A DNA stretch of 64,000 nucleotides from Symbiobacteriaceae bacterium (GTDB lineage: Bacteria > Bacillota > Sulfobacillia > Symbiobacteriales > Symbiobacteriaceae), in assembly GCA_029239785.1 (NCBI GenBank), contig JARBUG010000006.1, positions 34,472 through 98,471 of the forward strand, given 5' to 3'. The number at the start of each line of letters is the position of its first letter. Within the stretch, counting starts at the first letter, position 1. Under the pieces are notes generated by a model. That model saw nothing but the letters and a program-made list of their open reading frames with translations, was not told the DNA's origin and did no database searches. The position numbers and the translations under genes are program-made. Positions 8,355-16,868 of the stretch are shown here, one piece after another.

Positions 8355-8912
8355 TCAGCTCTTTTTCCACTCCACCTTGATGTCGTCTCGCCCCTCAAGC
8401 CGGTTGGCGGCCCGGGCGGCCACGAACAGGAAATCGGAGAGGCGATTCAGGTATTGGAGGAGCACCTCGTCCGCCGGTTCGGTGGCCATCAGGGTGACGA
8501 GCCGCCGCTCGGCCCGGCGGGCCACGGTGCGTGCGGTGTGCAGGGCGGCTGCGGCCGGGGTGCCACCGGGCAGAATGAAGGTGCGGAGCGGGTCGAGCCC
8601 CGCTTCCAGTTGGTCAATGTTCTGCTCCAGGGCGGTGACCATCTCTGCCGTCACCTTGGGTTGCTCGCCCTTGTCCTTGTTGGGTGGGACGGCCAGGTCG
8701 GCGCCTACATCAAACATCTCGCGCTGAATGCGGGTCAGCATGGCCGTCAGATCTGGTGCCGAGTGCGGCAGCACTGCCAGGGCGCTCCCGATGAATGCGT
8801 TCGCTTCATCGACCGTTCCGTAGGCTTCAACCCGGAGCGCATCTTTCGAGACCCGTTCACCCCACCGCAGACTGGTCTGGCCGGCATCGCCGGTCCGTGT
8901 GTAAATCTTCAT
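8355..8912 (-). CDS. Cob(I)alamin adenosyltransferase, PduO type
   Basis: 185 residues. It transfers the 5'-deoxyadenosyl group of ATP to cob(I)alamin to make coenzyme B12. The N-terminal nucleotide loop (MKIYTRTGDAGQTSL) and the conserved helices FILPGGTPAAAALHTARTVARRAER and LNRLSDFLFVAAR are diagnostic of the PduO/ATR family, including the Arg that contacts ATP in RTVARRAER. Length is normal. The start is fixed by GAGGTGAGG just upstream. No B12-dependent enzyme or biosynthesis gene is adjacent, so it probably acts in salvage. Confidence 0.93.
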   Translation of the reverse strand: MKIYTRTGDAGQTSLRWGERVSKDALRVEAYGTVDEANAFIGSALAVLPHSAPDLTAMLTRIQREMFDVGADLAVPPNKDKGEQPKVTAEMVTALEQNIDQLEAGLDPLRTFILPGGTPAAAALHTARTVARRAERRLVTLMATEPADEVLLQYLNRLSDFLFVAARAANRLEGRDDIKVEWKKS

Positions 8913-9023
8913 TCCCCTCACCTCTGCCAATAGTGTAGCATGGCGACGGCAGGATTTGGCCGACGCACTGGCAAACTCAACGATGATTATACAGACCCTA
9001 TACATGTAGAGGAGGGACCCTTC

Positions 9024-9599
9024 TTGCAGCGAGCGGACGCCTGGAATCTGGTAAGCGAGTATACAACGAACCCCCGGCTGATCAACCACATGCTCTGCGT
9101 GGAGGTGGCCATGCGGGCTTACGCCGTCAAGTATGGTGAGGATCAGGAGACCTGGGGTGTAATCGGCCTGCTCCACGACTTTGACTATGAACGGTGGCCC
9201 GAGCCGCCCGACCATCCGCTGCAGGGGGAGCGGATTCTGGCCGAGCGGGGCGTGTCGGCGGAGATTCGCTACACGATCTGCTCCCATGCTGACTACTTGC
9301 AGGACCAGTATCCCCGGCGCCGGCTGGTGGACAAGGTCCTTTATGCCGTCGATGAACTCTCGGGTCTGATTGTGGCGACGGCACTGGTCAAGCCGTCGAA
9401 GTCGATTTTCGAAGTGGATGCGGATTCGGTGCTCAAAAAGATGAAGGATAAGCGGTTCGCGGCCGGCGTCAATCGGGAAGATGTGGTGAAGGGCGCCCAG
9501 GAGCTGGGCGTCGAGTTGAAGGAGCACATCGCCTTTTTGATTGAGGCATTCAAGGAGTCGTGCGATATTCTGGGCCTGCGGGGCAGTTACCAGGGATGA
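9024..9599 (+). CDS. HD-domain protein (putative phosphohydrolase)
   Basis: 191 residues. The H...HD...D signature is visible: His in NHMLCVE, the HD pair in GLLHDFDYERWP, His in HPLQGERIL, His in CSHADYL and Asp in AVDELSG, matching HD/HDIG metal-dependent phosphohydrolases. The usual substrates are nucleotides or phosphate esters; the real one is unknown. TTG 9024 is preferred because AGGAGGG lies 7 nt upstream; an ATG at 8940 would add 28 non-conserved residues. The stop overlaps the start of the next gene (ATGA), so the two are translationally coupled. Confidence 0.82.
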   Translation: MQRADAWNLVSEYTTNPRLINHMLCVEVAMRAYAVKYGEDQETWGVIGLLHDFDYERWPEPPDHPLQGERILAERGVSAEIRYTICSHADYLQDQYPRRRLVDKVLYAVDELSGLIVATALVKPSKSIFEVDADSVLKKMKDKRFAAGVNREDVVKGAQELGVELKEHIAFLIEAFKESCDILGLRGSYQG

Positions 9600-10246
9600 A
9601 GCTGCTGCTGACCGGGGCGCCCCGGAGCGGGAAGTCAACCCTGGTGCGGCGCCTGTTGGAGGGTTTCGCGGGAAACGCCGGCGGTATGATGGCCACCGAA
9701 CTGCTGGGTAGCGATGGGCGGCGCTGCGGGTTTGAGGTGCAGGTGGTCTGGCGGCCGGCTGGCGGGGCGCTCCAGGTGATGGAGCGGGCTGTGCTGGCGG
9801 AGGCGGCGGCCGACGGGGCGGCCGCCGGCCCCAGGGTCGGGCGGTACATCCTCCGCCCCGAGGCCCTCACCCTCGCCGTTAAGGCGCTGGACGCCGCCAT
9901 GCACGAAGGCGGCCTGGTGATCATCGACGAAATCGGCTCCCTGCAGCTCGCCTCGCCGGCCTTCCGCGACGCAGTCATGCGTTGTCTTGATGGCCCGTGC
10001 GACTTGCTCGCGACCGTCGCGCAGACGCAGGACCCGTTCGTGGGAGCCATGAAGGGCCGGCCGGGCGTGCGGGTCGTGGAAGTGACCCGACAGAACCGGG
10101 AACACCTCGCTGCCGGGCTGCGGGCCTGGGTCAGTGGAGAACATCGCATCTCACAGGCATGTCAGGCACGTCCGGGCGTATGCTTTCGCAGACAAGTTTT
10201 GCGGAGGAGGATACGCCTTTGCGGCACGCGATTGCCCTTGGCCTGA
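9596..10246 (+). CDS. THEP1-like nucleoside-triphosphatase
   Basis: 216 residues. A P-loop lies at the very N terminus (LLTGAPRSGKSTLVRRL) and a Walker B is in LVIIDEIGSLQL, as in the THEP1/NTPase_1 family, which hydrolyses NTPs and has been linked to nucleotide or RNA metabolism. Between them, the MMATELLGSDGRRCGFEVQ segment matches the family's beta-hairpin. The last ~35 residues (from SGEHRISQ) are low in structure and overlap the next gene's ribosome site. It is coupled by ATGA overlap to the HD-domain gene, suggesting joint action on nucleotides. Confidence 0.82.
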   Translation: MKLLLTGAPRSGKSTLVRRLLEGFAGNAGGMMATELLGSDGRRCGFEVQVVWRPAGGALQVMERAVLAEAAADGAAAGPRVGRYILRPEALTLAVKALDAAMHEGGLVIIDEIGSLQLASPAFRDAVMRCLDGPCDLLATVAQTQDPFVGAMKGRPGVRVVEVTRQNREHLAAGLRAWVSGEHRISQACQARPGVCFRRQVLRRRIRLCGTRLPLA

Positions 10247-10557
10247 AACTTGCGGTGTACCTTGTGATTTTTGTGCTGACCCGTCCCATGGTCGGTACCG
10301 GTCTGCCTCAGTGGATGATTCTCGCGGCGGTCCATACCTTGCTGCTCTGGTTTGCGGACCTGGTGGTTCTGCCCAGGCTCGGCAACCTGGTGGCGCTTTT
10401 TGGCGACATAGTCACCCTGTTTGTTGGAACCAGCCTGGTGGCGGCCGCTTTTTGGACCTACCCGTCCCCGAGCGCACTGCTCATTGCCGTGGTTGCCGGC
10501 GCCGCTTTCGAGTGGTGGTTCCACAACTGGCTGCTCTCTACCGCAACGGTTGAATAA
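10219..10557 (+). CDS. DUF2512 (YndM-like) integral membrane protein
   Basis: 112 residues, four membrane helices (about 4-22, 29-47, 54-76 and 83-105). The order of helices and the end AAFEWWFHNWLL fit the small DUF2512/YndM family found in spore-forming Firmicutes, whose function is unknown. The start codon is TTG 10219, with GGAGGAGG 8 nt upstream; longer reading frames lack a site. It overlaps the preceding NTPase by 28 bp, so it is the third gene of that operon, and a strong terminator follows. Confidence 0.75.
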   Translation: MRHAIALGLKLAVYLVIFVLTRPMVGTGLPQWMILAAVHTLLLWFADLVVLPRLGNLVALFGDIVTLFVGTSLVAAAFWTYPSPSALLIAVVAGAAFEWWFHNWLLSTATVE

Positions 10558-10563
10558 CCATGC

Positions 10564-10607
10564 AAAGACCGTACCGGGCCGGATTTTCCAGCCTCGGTAC
10601 GGTCTTT
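10564..10607 (+). terminator. Rho-independent terminator
   Basis: AAAGACCGTACCG pairs exactly with CGGTACGGTCTTT across an 18-nt loop; T run at the end. It closes the HD/THEP1/DUF2512 operon. Confidence 0.85.
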
Positions 10608-10691
10608 TCGCGTCCTGCGCGCGGCGAGAGCGATCAGTATGGGCAACCTAGTTCTGTGCAGCAACAACATCTGACGAAGGGCGGCTGGCAC

Positions 10692-11447
10692 ATGCACAGA
10701 CGCGGAGCCCCGATCCTGCCATGGGTCATCGCTGCCGGGGCCGTTACGGCGGCCTGGACGGTCTGGCGCCGCACCCATCAACCGTACTACCCTGATGTGG
10801 CACTCCATGCCGGCATCGAACTGCTCAGCAGACAGCGCCGCGTGCTGGCCATCGGGCCGCACCCGGGCGATTTGGAGACGTTCGCCGGCGGCACCCTCCG
10901 GTTGCTGGCGCAGAATGGCAGCGCTGTGACCCTTGCTGTCCTCTCCCGGGGAGAGCGGGCCACGCGGCGGGCCAATATCGCAGAAATTCGCACGCGCGAG
11001 ACCGAACACGGCGCGGCCATCATCGGTGGCAACCTGATCCAACTGTCGCTGCCCGACGGGCAGATACGTACCGGGCCGGACCTGGACCGGACCCTGGACG
11101 AGCTTTGGCAGCGGGTGGACCCGGACGTCGTCATCACCGTTGACCCCAAGGGACCGCTGCCCTTTTGCAACAACCCCGACCACCTGGCAGTCGGTGCGGC
11201 GGTACTCAGCCGGGTACGGAAAGGTATCGGCTGTGGTGAGCGGGTCTACTTTTACGGCACGCCCCAACCGAACGTGCTGATTGATATCACCGAAGTGATT
11301 CAGGAGAAGACGAACTGCTTCAGGGCGCACCGGAGCCACCTGATCGGGCCGGACTCGGTGGTTCGGTGCTGGTCCCACGGGATCAGCCGCCTGCACAGTC
11401 GCAGAACGCCGGCCTTTTACACCGAGGCCTTCTATCGTTTGACTTGA
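10692..11447 (+). CDS. PIG-L/LmbE-like deacetylase homologue, membrane-anchored, altered active site
   Basis: 251 residues. An N-terminal helix (residues 10-25, PWVIAAGAVTAAWTVW) may anchor it. The PIG-L fold follows. The family motif HPDD reads H57-P-G-D60 here (HPGDLE). In MshB and relatives the first Asp is the general base and the second a zinc ligand, so the base is replaced by Gly while the zinc His and Asp remain. The later zinc His is present in NNPDHLAVG. It may therefore be inactive, or use another base. ATG 10692 fits a GAAGGGCGG site. The gene is followed 14 bp on by a paralogue with an intact motif, making a duplicated pair. Confidence 0.8.
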   Translation: MHRRGAPILPWVIAAGAVTAAWTVWRRTHQPYYPDVALHAGIELLSRQRRVLAIGPHPGDLETFAGGTLRLLAQNGSAVTLAVLSRGERATRRANIAEIRTRETEHGAAIIGGNLIQLSLPDGQIRTGPDLDRTLDELWQRVDPDVVITVDPKGPLPFCNNPDHLAVGAAVLSRVRKGIGCGERVYFYGTPQPNVLIDITEVIQEKTNCFRAHRSHLIGPDSVVRCWSHGISRLHSRRTPAFYTEAFYRLT

Positions 11448-11461
11448 AAGGGGCGAGGCAG

Positions 11462-12256
11462 ATGCCTGGCAGGGTGGAAGCCAATCCTGACCGGACGCTG
11501 AGCGCCAAGCGCTCGATTTTCGGCGCACTGGCCTACATGACGAGCCGGCCAGGCGCCGAGGCGTTCGTTGCCAGCCAGATGGCGCCAGATGAACCCGCTC
11601 TGGCCCTGGCGCTGGGAGAGGGCCTGGTACGAAGCCCGCGGCGGGTGCTGGCGCTCACCGCGCATCCCGACGACCTGGAGTTCTTTGCCGGGGGCACGCT
11701 GCGCCGCATGGCGCTGGCCGGCAGTCAGATCTTTGCCGTGGTGATGACAGATGGCGAGAAGCGGGGCAACTGGACCGACCTCGGCGGGCAGCGCCGCAGC
11801 GAGCAGGAAGCGGCGGCCCGGTTCCAGGGGTATGCGTCGGTCAAGTTCATGGGGCTGCCCGACTTTGGGTTGCCCGAAGATCCACGTCTGGAGCATCTGG
11901 TGGCCCGCACCTGGGATGAGATCGCACCGGAGGTCGTTTTTGCCTTTGACCCCAAAGAGCTTCTGCCCCAGACCGCAAACCGGGACCACAAGGCCCTGGG
12001 GCGGACCGTGATGGACCTGGCGCGAGCCAGAATGCAGACTGGGGCGCAGGTGTACTTCTATGGCACACACCATCCGAGCGTACTGGTCGATATCACCCCG
12101 GTGATCGCGGACAAGCTGCAGGCGGTAAAAGCCCATCAGAGCCAGATGGTCTTCCTGGACGAAGCCGAAACCGACAGGACGATTCAGTCCATGGCACGCA
12201 TGGCGGCGGGTGCCAGCGGCTGCGCATATGCCGAGCCGCTTTACCGTCTGATGTAG
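11462..12256 (+). CDS. PIG-L/LmbE-family deacetylase
   Basis: 264 residues, paralogue of the preceding gene; the two share HPxDLExFAGGTLR, the VxFxFDPKxxLP block and the VYFYGTxxPxVLxDIT block. Here the catalytic motif is complete (H68-P-D-D71), with the third zinc ligand in NRDHKALG. Zinc-dependent removal of an acetyl group from an N-acetylglucosaminyl compound is the usual reaction; bacillithiol or a related thiol pathway is possible but unproven. There is no N-terminal membrane helix, unlike the neighbour. The start has a GGGGCGAGG site. The two genes are 14 bp apart and surely cotranscribed. Confidence 0.87.
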   Translation: MPGRVEANPDRTLSAKRSIFGALAYMTSRPGAEAFVASQMAPDEPALALALGEGLVRSPRRVLALTAHPDDLEFFAGGTLRRMALAGSQIFAVVMTDGEKRGNWTDLGGQRRSEQEAAARFQGYASVKFMGLPDFGLPEDPRLEHLVARTWDEIAPEVVFAFDPKELLPQTANRDHKALGRTVMDLARARMQTGAQVYFYGTHHPSVLVDITPVIADKLQAVKAHQSQMVFLDEAETDRTIQSMARMAAGASGCAYAEPLYRLM

Positions 12257-12350
12257 CCCCTGCCCCGGCCGATGCCGGGCCCGCTCCCGGGAGTACCCTG
12301 CACACGCGTGGGTGAAACTACCCGGAGAACAAAAATCCGGGGGAATGGAC

Positions 12351-12722
12351 ATGCGGATGCGGTTTGCCAGCATTTTCGTAACGGATGAGGACAAGGCCAT
12401 CGATTTCTATGTAAACAAGCTGGGCTTCGAACTCCTCATGGATAACCCGACCCCGTTCGGGGGGCGGTTCCTTGCCTTCCAGCCCTCGGGCGGGGGCACG
12501 TGGCTTGTTGCGAGCCGCCCGATACCAGGCATACTGGGGCAGGCCGGCGATCGGACGAATATCTCCTGGGAGACCGACGACCTGGACGGCACCTACGAGC
12601 GCCTGAAAGCGAAGGGTGTCGAGTTCACCGAGCCGCCGCGCAAGCAGCCCTGGGGCGGGGCGGAGGCGAGGTTTATCGACCAGGACGGCAATTCGTTCCT
12701 GCTTCAGCAAGGCGGGTATTAG
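12351..12722 (+). CDS. VOC-family (glyoxalase/bleomycin-resistance-like) protein
   Basis: 123 residues, one vicinal-oxygen-chelate module pair. The start MRMRFASIFVTDEDKAIDFYVNKLGFELLMD and the end EARFIDQDGNSFLLQQ show the two beta-alpha-beta-beta-beta units. The metal Glu/His pattern is incomplete, so the activity cannot be assigned; relatives bind antibiotics or act as dioxygenases or epimerases. ATG 12351 is preferred (G-rich site 7 nt upstream); ATG 12345 and 12357 are close alternatives. It stands alone between the PIG-L pair and the DUF2785 gene. Confidence 0.82.
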   Translation: MRMRFASIFVTDEDKAIDFYVNKLGFELLMDNPTPFGGRFLAFQPSGGGTWLVASRPIPGILGQAGDRTNISWETDDLDGTYERLKAKGVEFTEPPRKQPWGGAEARFIDQDGNSFLLQQGGY

Positions 12723-12800
12723 TTCCCCCCACCAGGATTGAACGGATCATCTGTCTTCTTCGTCTGATGAGACAATGACGAAGAGACGGGGGAAGCAGAG

Positions 12801-13640
12801 ATGGACAAGGCGCTCTGGCGATCGATTAGCGAGCGTGACTTCGCCGTTCCCGAGGGGCACACCGCCGCGGAATACCTGCCGGCACTGTTCGAGGGGCTCG
12901 GCGCCCTTGACCCGGAGCTCCGCGACCACCTCTGTCTGGAAGTGCTGTGGTCGTGGATCGATGCCGGGCGGTTCAGTACCGCCAAACTGCGGCAAATCGC
13001 ACACCAGATGGTGACCAACCTTACGGTGGGGATCGGGGAGACGCAGGGGTCAGCGGTTTTCCTGCGTACCTTCTCGGTGCTGATTCTGGGCGCCGTGGTT
13101 GCCTACGACACCAGTCACCGGGTCCTGTCCGGGGCCGAGGTGCGGCACATTCTGGGCGAGGGCCTGGCCTACCTGGCTGCCGAGCATGACCTGCGCGGCT
13201 ACGTGCCTGTCATGGGCTGGGCCCATTCCGTGGCACATACAGCGGACCTGCTGACGGCCTTGGCCGGCCACCCCGAACTGGGCGCCGCCGACCTGGAAGA
13301 GCTCCTCTATGCCATGTCGGACAAGGTGCTGTCGCCCACCCGGCAGGCGCTGGTTGAGAACGAAGGGTTCCGCCTGGCCCGGGCGGTGGTAGCCATTTTG
13401 AAGCGCAACCTGTTGCCCGTGGAGCGGGTTGTTGCCTGGCTGGATCGCATAGCGGGTACAGAGCCACGCCGCAAGACCTTTGTGGTGGGACAAGATAACG
13501 CCCGGTACCACAACACAGAGCAGTTTCTGGCCTCCCTGCACCTGATGCTTACATACAAGGAGATACCCGCGGGTGTGCCGGAGGCCGTGCTGCCTGCCAT
13601 TCACCGAGCGCTGAAATCCTTTGTACCTAACTTCCTATAG
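12801..13640 (+). CDS. DUF2785 protein
   Basis: 279 residues, all-helical and soluble. The segment MGWAHSVAHTADLLTALAGHPEL is the hallmark of DUF2785, a family of unknown function that looks like helical repeats. The His residues in WAHSVAHTAD are suggestive of a metal site. A GAAGCAGAG site precedes ATG 12801. The gene is monocistronic, with 78 bp upstream and about 100 bp downstream to neighbours. Confidence 0.8.
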   Translation: MDKALWRSISERDFAVPEGHTAAEYLPALFEGLGALDPELRDHLCLEVLWSWIDAGRFSTAKLRQIAHQMVTNLTVGIGETQGSAVFLRTFSVLILGAVVAYDTSHRVLSGAEVRHILGEGLAYLAAEHDLRGYVPVMGWAHSVAHTADLLTALAGHPELGAADLEELLYAMSDKVLSPTRQALVENEGFRLARAVVAILKRNLLPVERVVAWLDRIAGTEPRRKTFVVGQDNARYHNTEQFLASLHLMLTYKEIPAGVPEAVLPAIHRALKSFVPNFL

Positions 13641-13745
13641 ATACCATTTGATGGCAATTCATCCAAATTCGCTGACAGTGAACCTCCACAATTCGACCTT
13701 CGACTGGCAATTTTTGCTGTAAGATAGAAAGTGGAGGTGGAGCGT

Positions 13746-14096
13746 ATGCGGATCAATTCCATGTGGTATCCGATCGCTCAGTGGCTGGCTGCCAAACGGT
13801 TTTATGGTGAGCTGTTGGGCCTTACGCAGACGCACTGCAGTGATGAAATGGGCTGGGCTGCATACGACACCGGAACCGGTGTGCCACTCTTTTTGGTGCG
13901 CAAGCCAAACCGGGCGGGGGTACCGGGCGGGGCCGTCGTCACCTTTGAGTGCGAGAATGTCGACGAGGTAATCGCACGGCTGAAGCAGGCAGGGGTCAAG
14001 GTGGAATCGTCCGGTGCCGAGGGGGACTCGGTCCGCACCTTCTCCATCTACGATCCGGATGGGAATCTACTTGAACTTTCCGACCCGGTGAAATAG
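13746..14096 (+). CDS. VOC-family protein
   Basis: 116 residues, a single glyoxalase-like domain from AQWLAAKRFYGELLGL to the C-terminal FSIYDPDGNLLELSDP, which carries the Glu that usually binds metal. It is not closely similar to the VOC protein 1 kb upstream. The start has a GGAGGTGG site. The role is unknown; small stand-alone VOC proteins often protect against electrophiles or antibiotics. Confidence 0.83.
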   Translation: MRINSMWYPIAQWLAAKRFYGELLGLTQTHCSDEMGWAAYDTGTGVPLFLVRKPNRAGVPGGAVVTFECENVDEVIARLKQAGVKVESSGAEGDSVRTFSIYDPDGNLLELSDPVK

Positions 14097-14157
14097 GAGA
14101 TCGGCCTTCGGGGGGCGAAGCCAAAGGGCACCAAGCCACCGGGGGAGGCAATCATTC

Positions 14158-14393
14158 ATGCAGGAACGATGGATTCAGAGCAGCGGCGGAGTCAGGCTGC
14201 AGGTGCTGGAGCACGGCGACTGGGGAGTGCCGTTGCTCTTTGTACCGGGCACACCTGGCCCCGCCGCTGATTTTGCGTCAAATATGGTTACCCGCCTGAT
14301 GTGATCGAAGGCGCCTGGCGGGCCGCCGATGAATTGATCGCGCTTGTGAAGGCGCGCCAATATCCATTCGATGGAGGGGTCTTATTACGTTGA
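14158..14393 (+). pseudogene. Remnant of an alpha/beta-hydrolase gene
   Basis: From ATG 14158 the first ~40 residues (IQSSGGVRLQVLEHG and VPLLFVPGTPG) look like the N terminus and oxyanion-hole strand of an alpha/beta-hydrolase, then the frame ends at 14304. In another frame, from about 14274, a plausible protein tail is open (KYGYPPDVIEGAWRAADEL, then IALVKARQYPFDGGVLLR) and ends at 14393. The simplest reading is a large internal deletion that also shifted the frame, leaving the two ends joined near 14275. The tail's stop overlaps the TTG start of the M20 peptidase, so the lost gene was once upstream in that operon. Confidence 0.55.
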
Positions 14394-15769
14394 ACTTGCA
14401 GCAATACCTGTCAGAACATCAGCAGGAGCATCTGGAGATGGCCTGCCGCCTGATGGCCCAGAAGTCGGTTTCGCCCACCGGCGAGGGAATGGCCGAATGC
14501 GCCGCCCTGCTGCGCGGCATGATGGAGGACGCCGGCCTGCGCACGGAGGTGCTCAAGACCCCCGGCCATCCGATTCTGTTCGGCGAGATGAATGTGGGCG
14601 CCCCCTTCACGGTGCTTATTTACGGTCACTACGATGTGCAGCCGCCCGAGCCGCTGGAAGCCTGGGTCTCGCCGCCCTTTGAGCCGACCATTCGGAACGG
14701 GCGCATTTACTGCCGGGGCGCCGGCGATAACAAGGGCCAGCTTATGGCGAACTTGCTGGCCGTGCGGGCTTTCCACAAGACCGGAGAGAGGCTCCCGGTC
14801 AATGTGAAGTTCTGCCTGGAAGGCGAGGAGGAGTCCTCCAGCGCCAACCTGGCCTGGGCGGTGGAGCAGTACAAGGAAAAGCTCGCCTGCGACATGGTCT
14901 ACACGGCGGATGGACCGCAGCACGCCTCGGGGCGCCCCACCGTGCTGCTCGGCGTGCGGGGAATTCAGTATGTCCAGGTCGACTGCGAGGGCGCCGACCG
15001 TGACCATCACTCTGGCAACAAGGGCGGGGCGACGCCGAACCCGGCCTGGTACCTGATGCAGGCGCTCGCCCGGTTCTGGGGCGACTCACCGCATGAGGTG
15101 GCGGTTCCCGGGTTTTACGACTCGGTGCGCCCCGTGACGCCGCTGGAGCAGGCGTTGCTAGACCGGCTCCCCTGGGACCCGGTCGAAACCGCCCGGGGCC
15201 TCGGCCTCGCCGATGATCACTTCGCCTCAACCACGGCCGCGGAGTTCTATCGGCGAACGCTGATGCGCCCGACCCTGAACATCTGTGGGTTTACGTCAGG
15301 CTATGGCGGGCCGGGCTCCAAGACGATCATTCCCGCCAGGGCCTCGGCCAAGCTGGACATGCGCCTGGTGGCTGACCAGGACCCGCTCGATATCTACGAA
15401 AAGTTCGTCGCCCACCTACAGGCAGTAACGGCGGATATGACGGAAGTGCGGTTCACGGTGACCGACCTGGGCAGCATGGCGCCCAGCCGCACGTCGCCGG
15501 ACCGGCCCGAAGCGCAGGCGGTGGTGCGTGCCGTGCGCCGGGCATACGGAGAGGAACCGGTAGTCATGCCTTCCCTGGGCGGCTCTCTGCCCGATTACGT
15601 TTGGACGCGCATTCTCGGCGTACCAAGCGTGGTGGTGCCGTACGCCAATCCCGATGAGGACAATCACGCCCCGAATGAGAATATCGCACTAGACTGCTTT
15701 TTCAACGGCATCCGGTGCGCGACCGAAGTCTTTGTCGAACTGGGTAGTATTCGTAGCCCAAAATTGTAG
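14390..15769 (+). CDS. M20-family dipeptidase (CNDP-like)
   Basis: 459-residue cytoplasmic metallopeptidase of the M20 group, closest in motif layout to carnosinase-like dipeptidases. Di-zinc motifs are visible: His-Asp in IYGHYDVQPPEP, the bridging Asp in RGAGDNKGQ, the catalytic Glu pair in CLEGEEESSS, Asp in YTADGPQ and the C-terminal His in EDNHAPNENI. The lid domain spans about residues 200-330. The start is TTG with GGAGGGG upstream and overlaps the end of the decayed hydrolase gene. Likely role: hydrolysis of dipeptides for nutrition. Confidence 0.9.
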   Translation: MNLQQYLSEHQQEHLEMACRLMAQKSVSPTGEGMAECAALLRGMMEDAGLRTEVLKTPGHPILFGEMNVGAPFTVLIYGHYDVQPPEPLEAWVSPPFEPTIRNGRIYCRGAGDNKGQLMANLLAVRAFHKTGERLPVNVKFCLEGEEESSSANLAWAVEQYKEKLACDMVYTADGPQHASGRPTVLLGVRGIQYVQVDCEGADRDHHSGNKGGATPNPAWYLMQALARFWGDSPHEVAVPGFYDSVRPVTPLEQALLDRLPWDPVETARGLGLADDHFASTTAAEFYRRTLMRPTLNICGFTSGYGGPGSKTIIPARASAKLDMRLVADQDPLDIYEKFVAHLQAVTADMTEVRFTVTDLGSMAPSRTSPDRPEAQAVVRAVRRAYGEEPVVMPSLGGSLPDYVWTRILGVPSVVVPYANPDEDNHAPNENIALDCFFNGIRCATEVFVELGSIRSPKL

Positions 15770-15854
15770 GGTTTTCAGGGCTGGTGTGCATTGTGATCAG
15801 CCGCTATGATAGGAAGGTCCCCGGAAGGCTAATTTCGAGGAGGCTTCTATTACA

Positions 15855-16730
15855 GTGGCTGATAACATTATGCATAACGATTCCTACTCCCCGGTGGAGA
15901 TCGCCAAGAAGGTGGAGCAGTACGGCATTACCAAGGCCAACCTGCCTTTCGCAAAAATGGCCATGCTCGCCGTCATGGCAGGTACCTTTGTTTCCATGGG
16001 CGGCATGTTCTACATGACCGTGACCGCCGATTGGAAGGGCGGCTTTGGCCTCATGCAGCTGGTTGGCGGCCTCTGCTTTACCCTGGGCCTGCTGCTTTGT
16101 GTTGTCGCCGGTGCCGAACTCTTCACAGGCAACAACCTGCTCTCCATCGCCGCGGCCAATAAGAAGATCACCATCGGACAACTGGTGCGGAACCTGACGA
16201 TTGTGTGGATCTTTAACTTCGTGGGTTCGCTGATTATGGTTGGTATGCTGTACTACACCGAGCAGTACGCGCAGGGCGGCGGCGCGGTCGGCGCCCGGGC
16301 CCTGTACGTGGGCGCATCCAAGGCTTCGCTCGCCCCGGGCACCATCTTCATGAAGGGCATTATCGCCAACTTCATGGTTTGCCTGGCGTCGTGGATGGCC
16401 TACGCCGGCCGCACGATCGTCGATAAGTTCTTCGGCATGCTGCTGCCCATCGCTGCGTTCGTGGCGGGCGGTTACGAGCACTCCATCGCCAACATGTTCT
16501 TCATTCCCTACGCCATGGTGATCAAGGGCCATGCTGCGATTGCGGCCATGCCCGGCGTGCCGGTCGAGAAGCTGAAGTACCTGACCCCCGGCTACCTGAC
16601 CCAGAACCTGATCTTCTCCACCGCCGGCAACCTGGTGGGCGGTGCGATTATGGTCGGCCTGGCTTACTGGTTCATCTACTACAAGGCTGATCAGACCACC
16701 GATGCCAAGAAGGGCAAGGCGGTCGCCTAG
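15855..16730 (+). CDS. focA: Formate/nitrite transporter (FocA/NirC family)
   Basis: 291 residues, six transmembrane helices, a pentameric channel for formate or nitrite in this family. Conserved elements include AGAELFTGNN in the first half and the MKGIIANFMVCLASW repeat in the second, the two half-helix regions that form the pore. It starts at GTG with GAGGAGG about 11 nt upstream. The formate dehydrogenase operon lies about 6 kb downstream on the same strand, so formate is the more likely substrate; that is inference. A terminator follows. Confidence 0.9.
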   Translation: MADNIMHNDSYSPVEIAKKVEQYGITKANLPFAKMAMLAVMAGTFVSMGGMFYMTVTADWKGGFGLMQLVGGLCFTLGLLLCVVAGAELFTGNNLLSIAAANKKITIGQLVRNLTIVWIFNFVGSLIMVGMLYYTEQYAQGGGAVGARALYVGASKASLAPGTIFMKGIIANFMVCLASWMAYAGRTIVDKFFGMLLPIAAFVAGGYEHSIANMFFIPYAMVIKGHAAIAAMPGVPVEKLKYLTPGYLTQNLIFSTAGNLVGGAIMVGLAYWFIYYKADQTTDAKKGKAVA

Positions 16731-16745
16731 GGTCGGTGTAAATGG

Positions 16746-16782
16746 GGGCCGGTCTTCGTAACAAGCGAAGGCCGGCCCTTTC
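16746..16782 (+). terminator. Rho-independent terminator
   Basis: GGGCCGGTCTTCG pairs with CGAAGGCCGGCCC (one G-T pair) across a 7-nt loop, then CTTTCT; it ends the focA transcript. Confidence 0.8.
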
Positions 16783-16868
16783 TCATTGCCAACATCTGCG
16801 TGATGATGCAGCATCCCGGCGTTCTGTAAACTGTAGACAAACCGTATTGCCGGGAGGCTGCTATTTAC

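Noticed and set aside
9596..10246. Frameshift at the end of the THEP1-like NTPase.
   Set aside because: The tail is unusual but the core is whole and the downstream start has its own ribosome site, so a normal overlap is the simpler reading.
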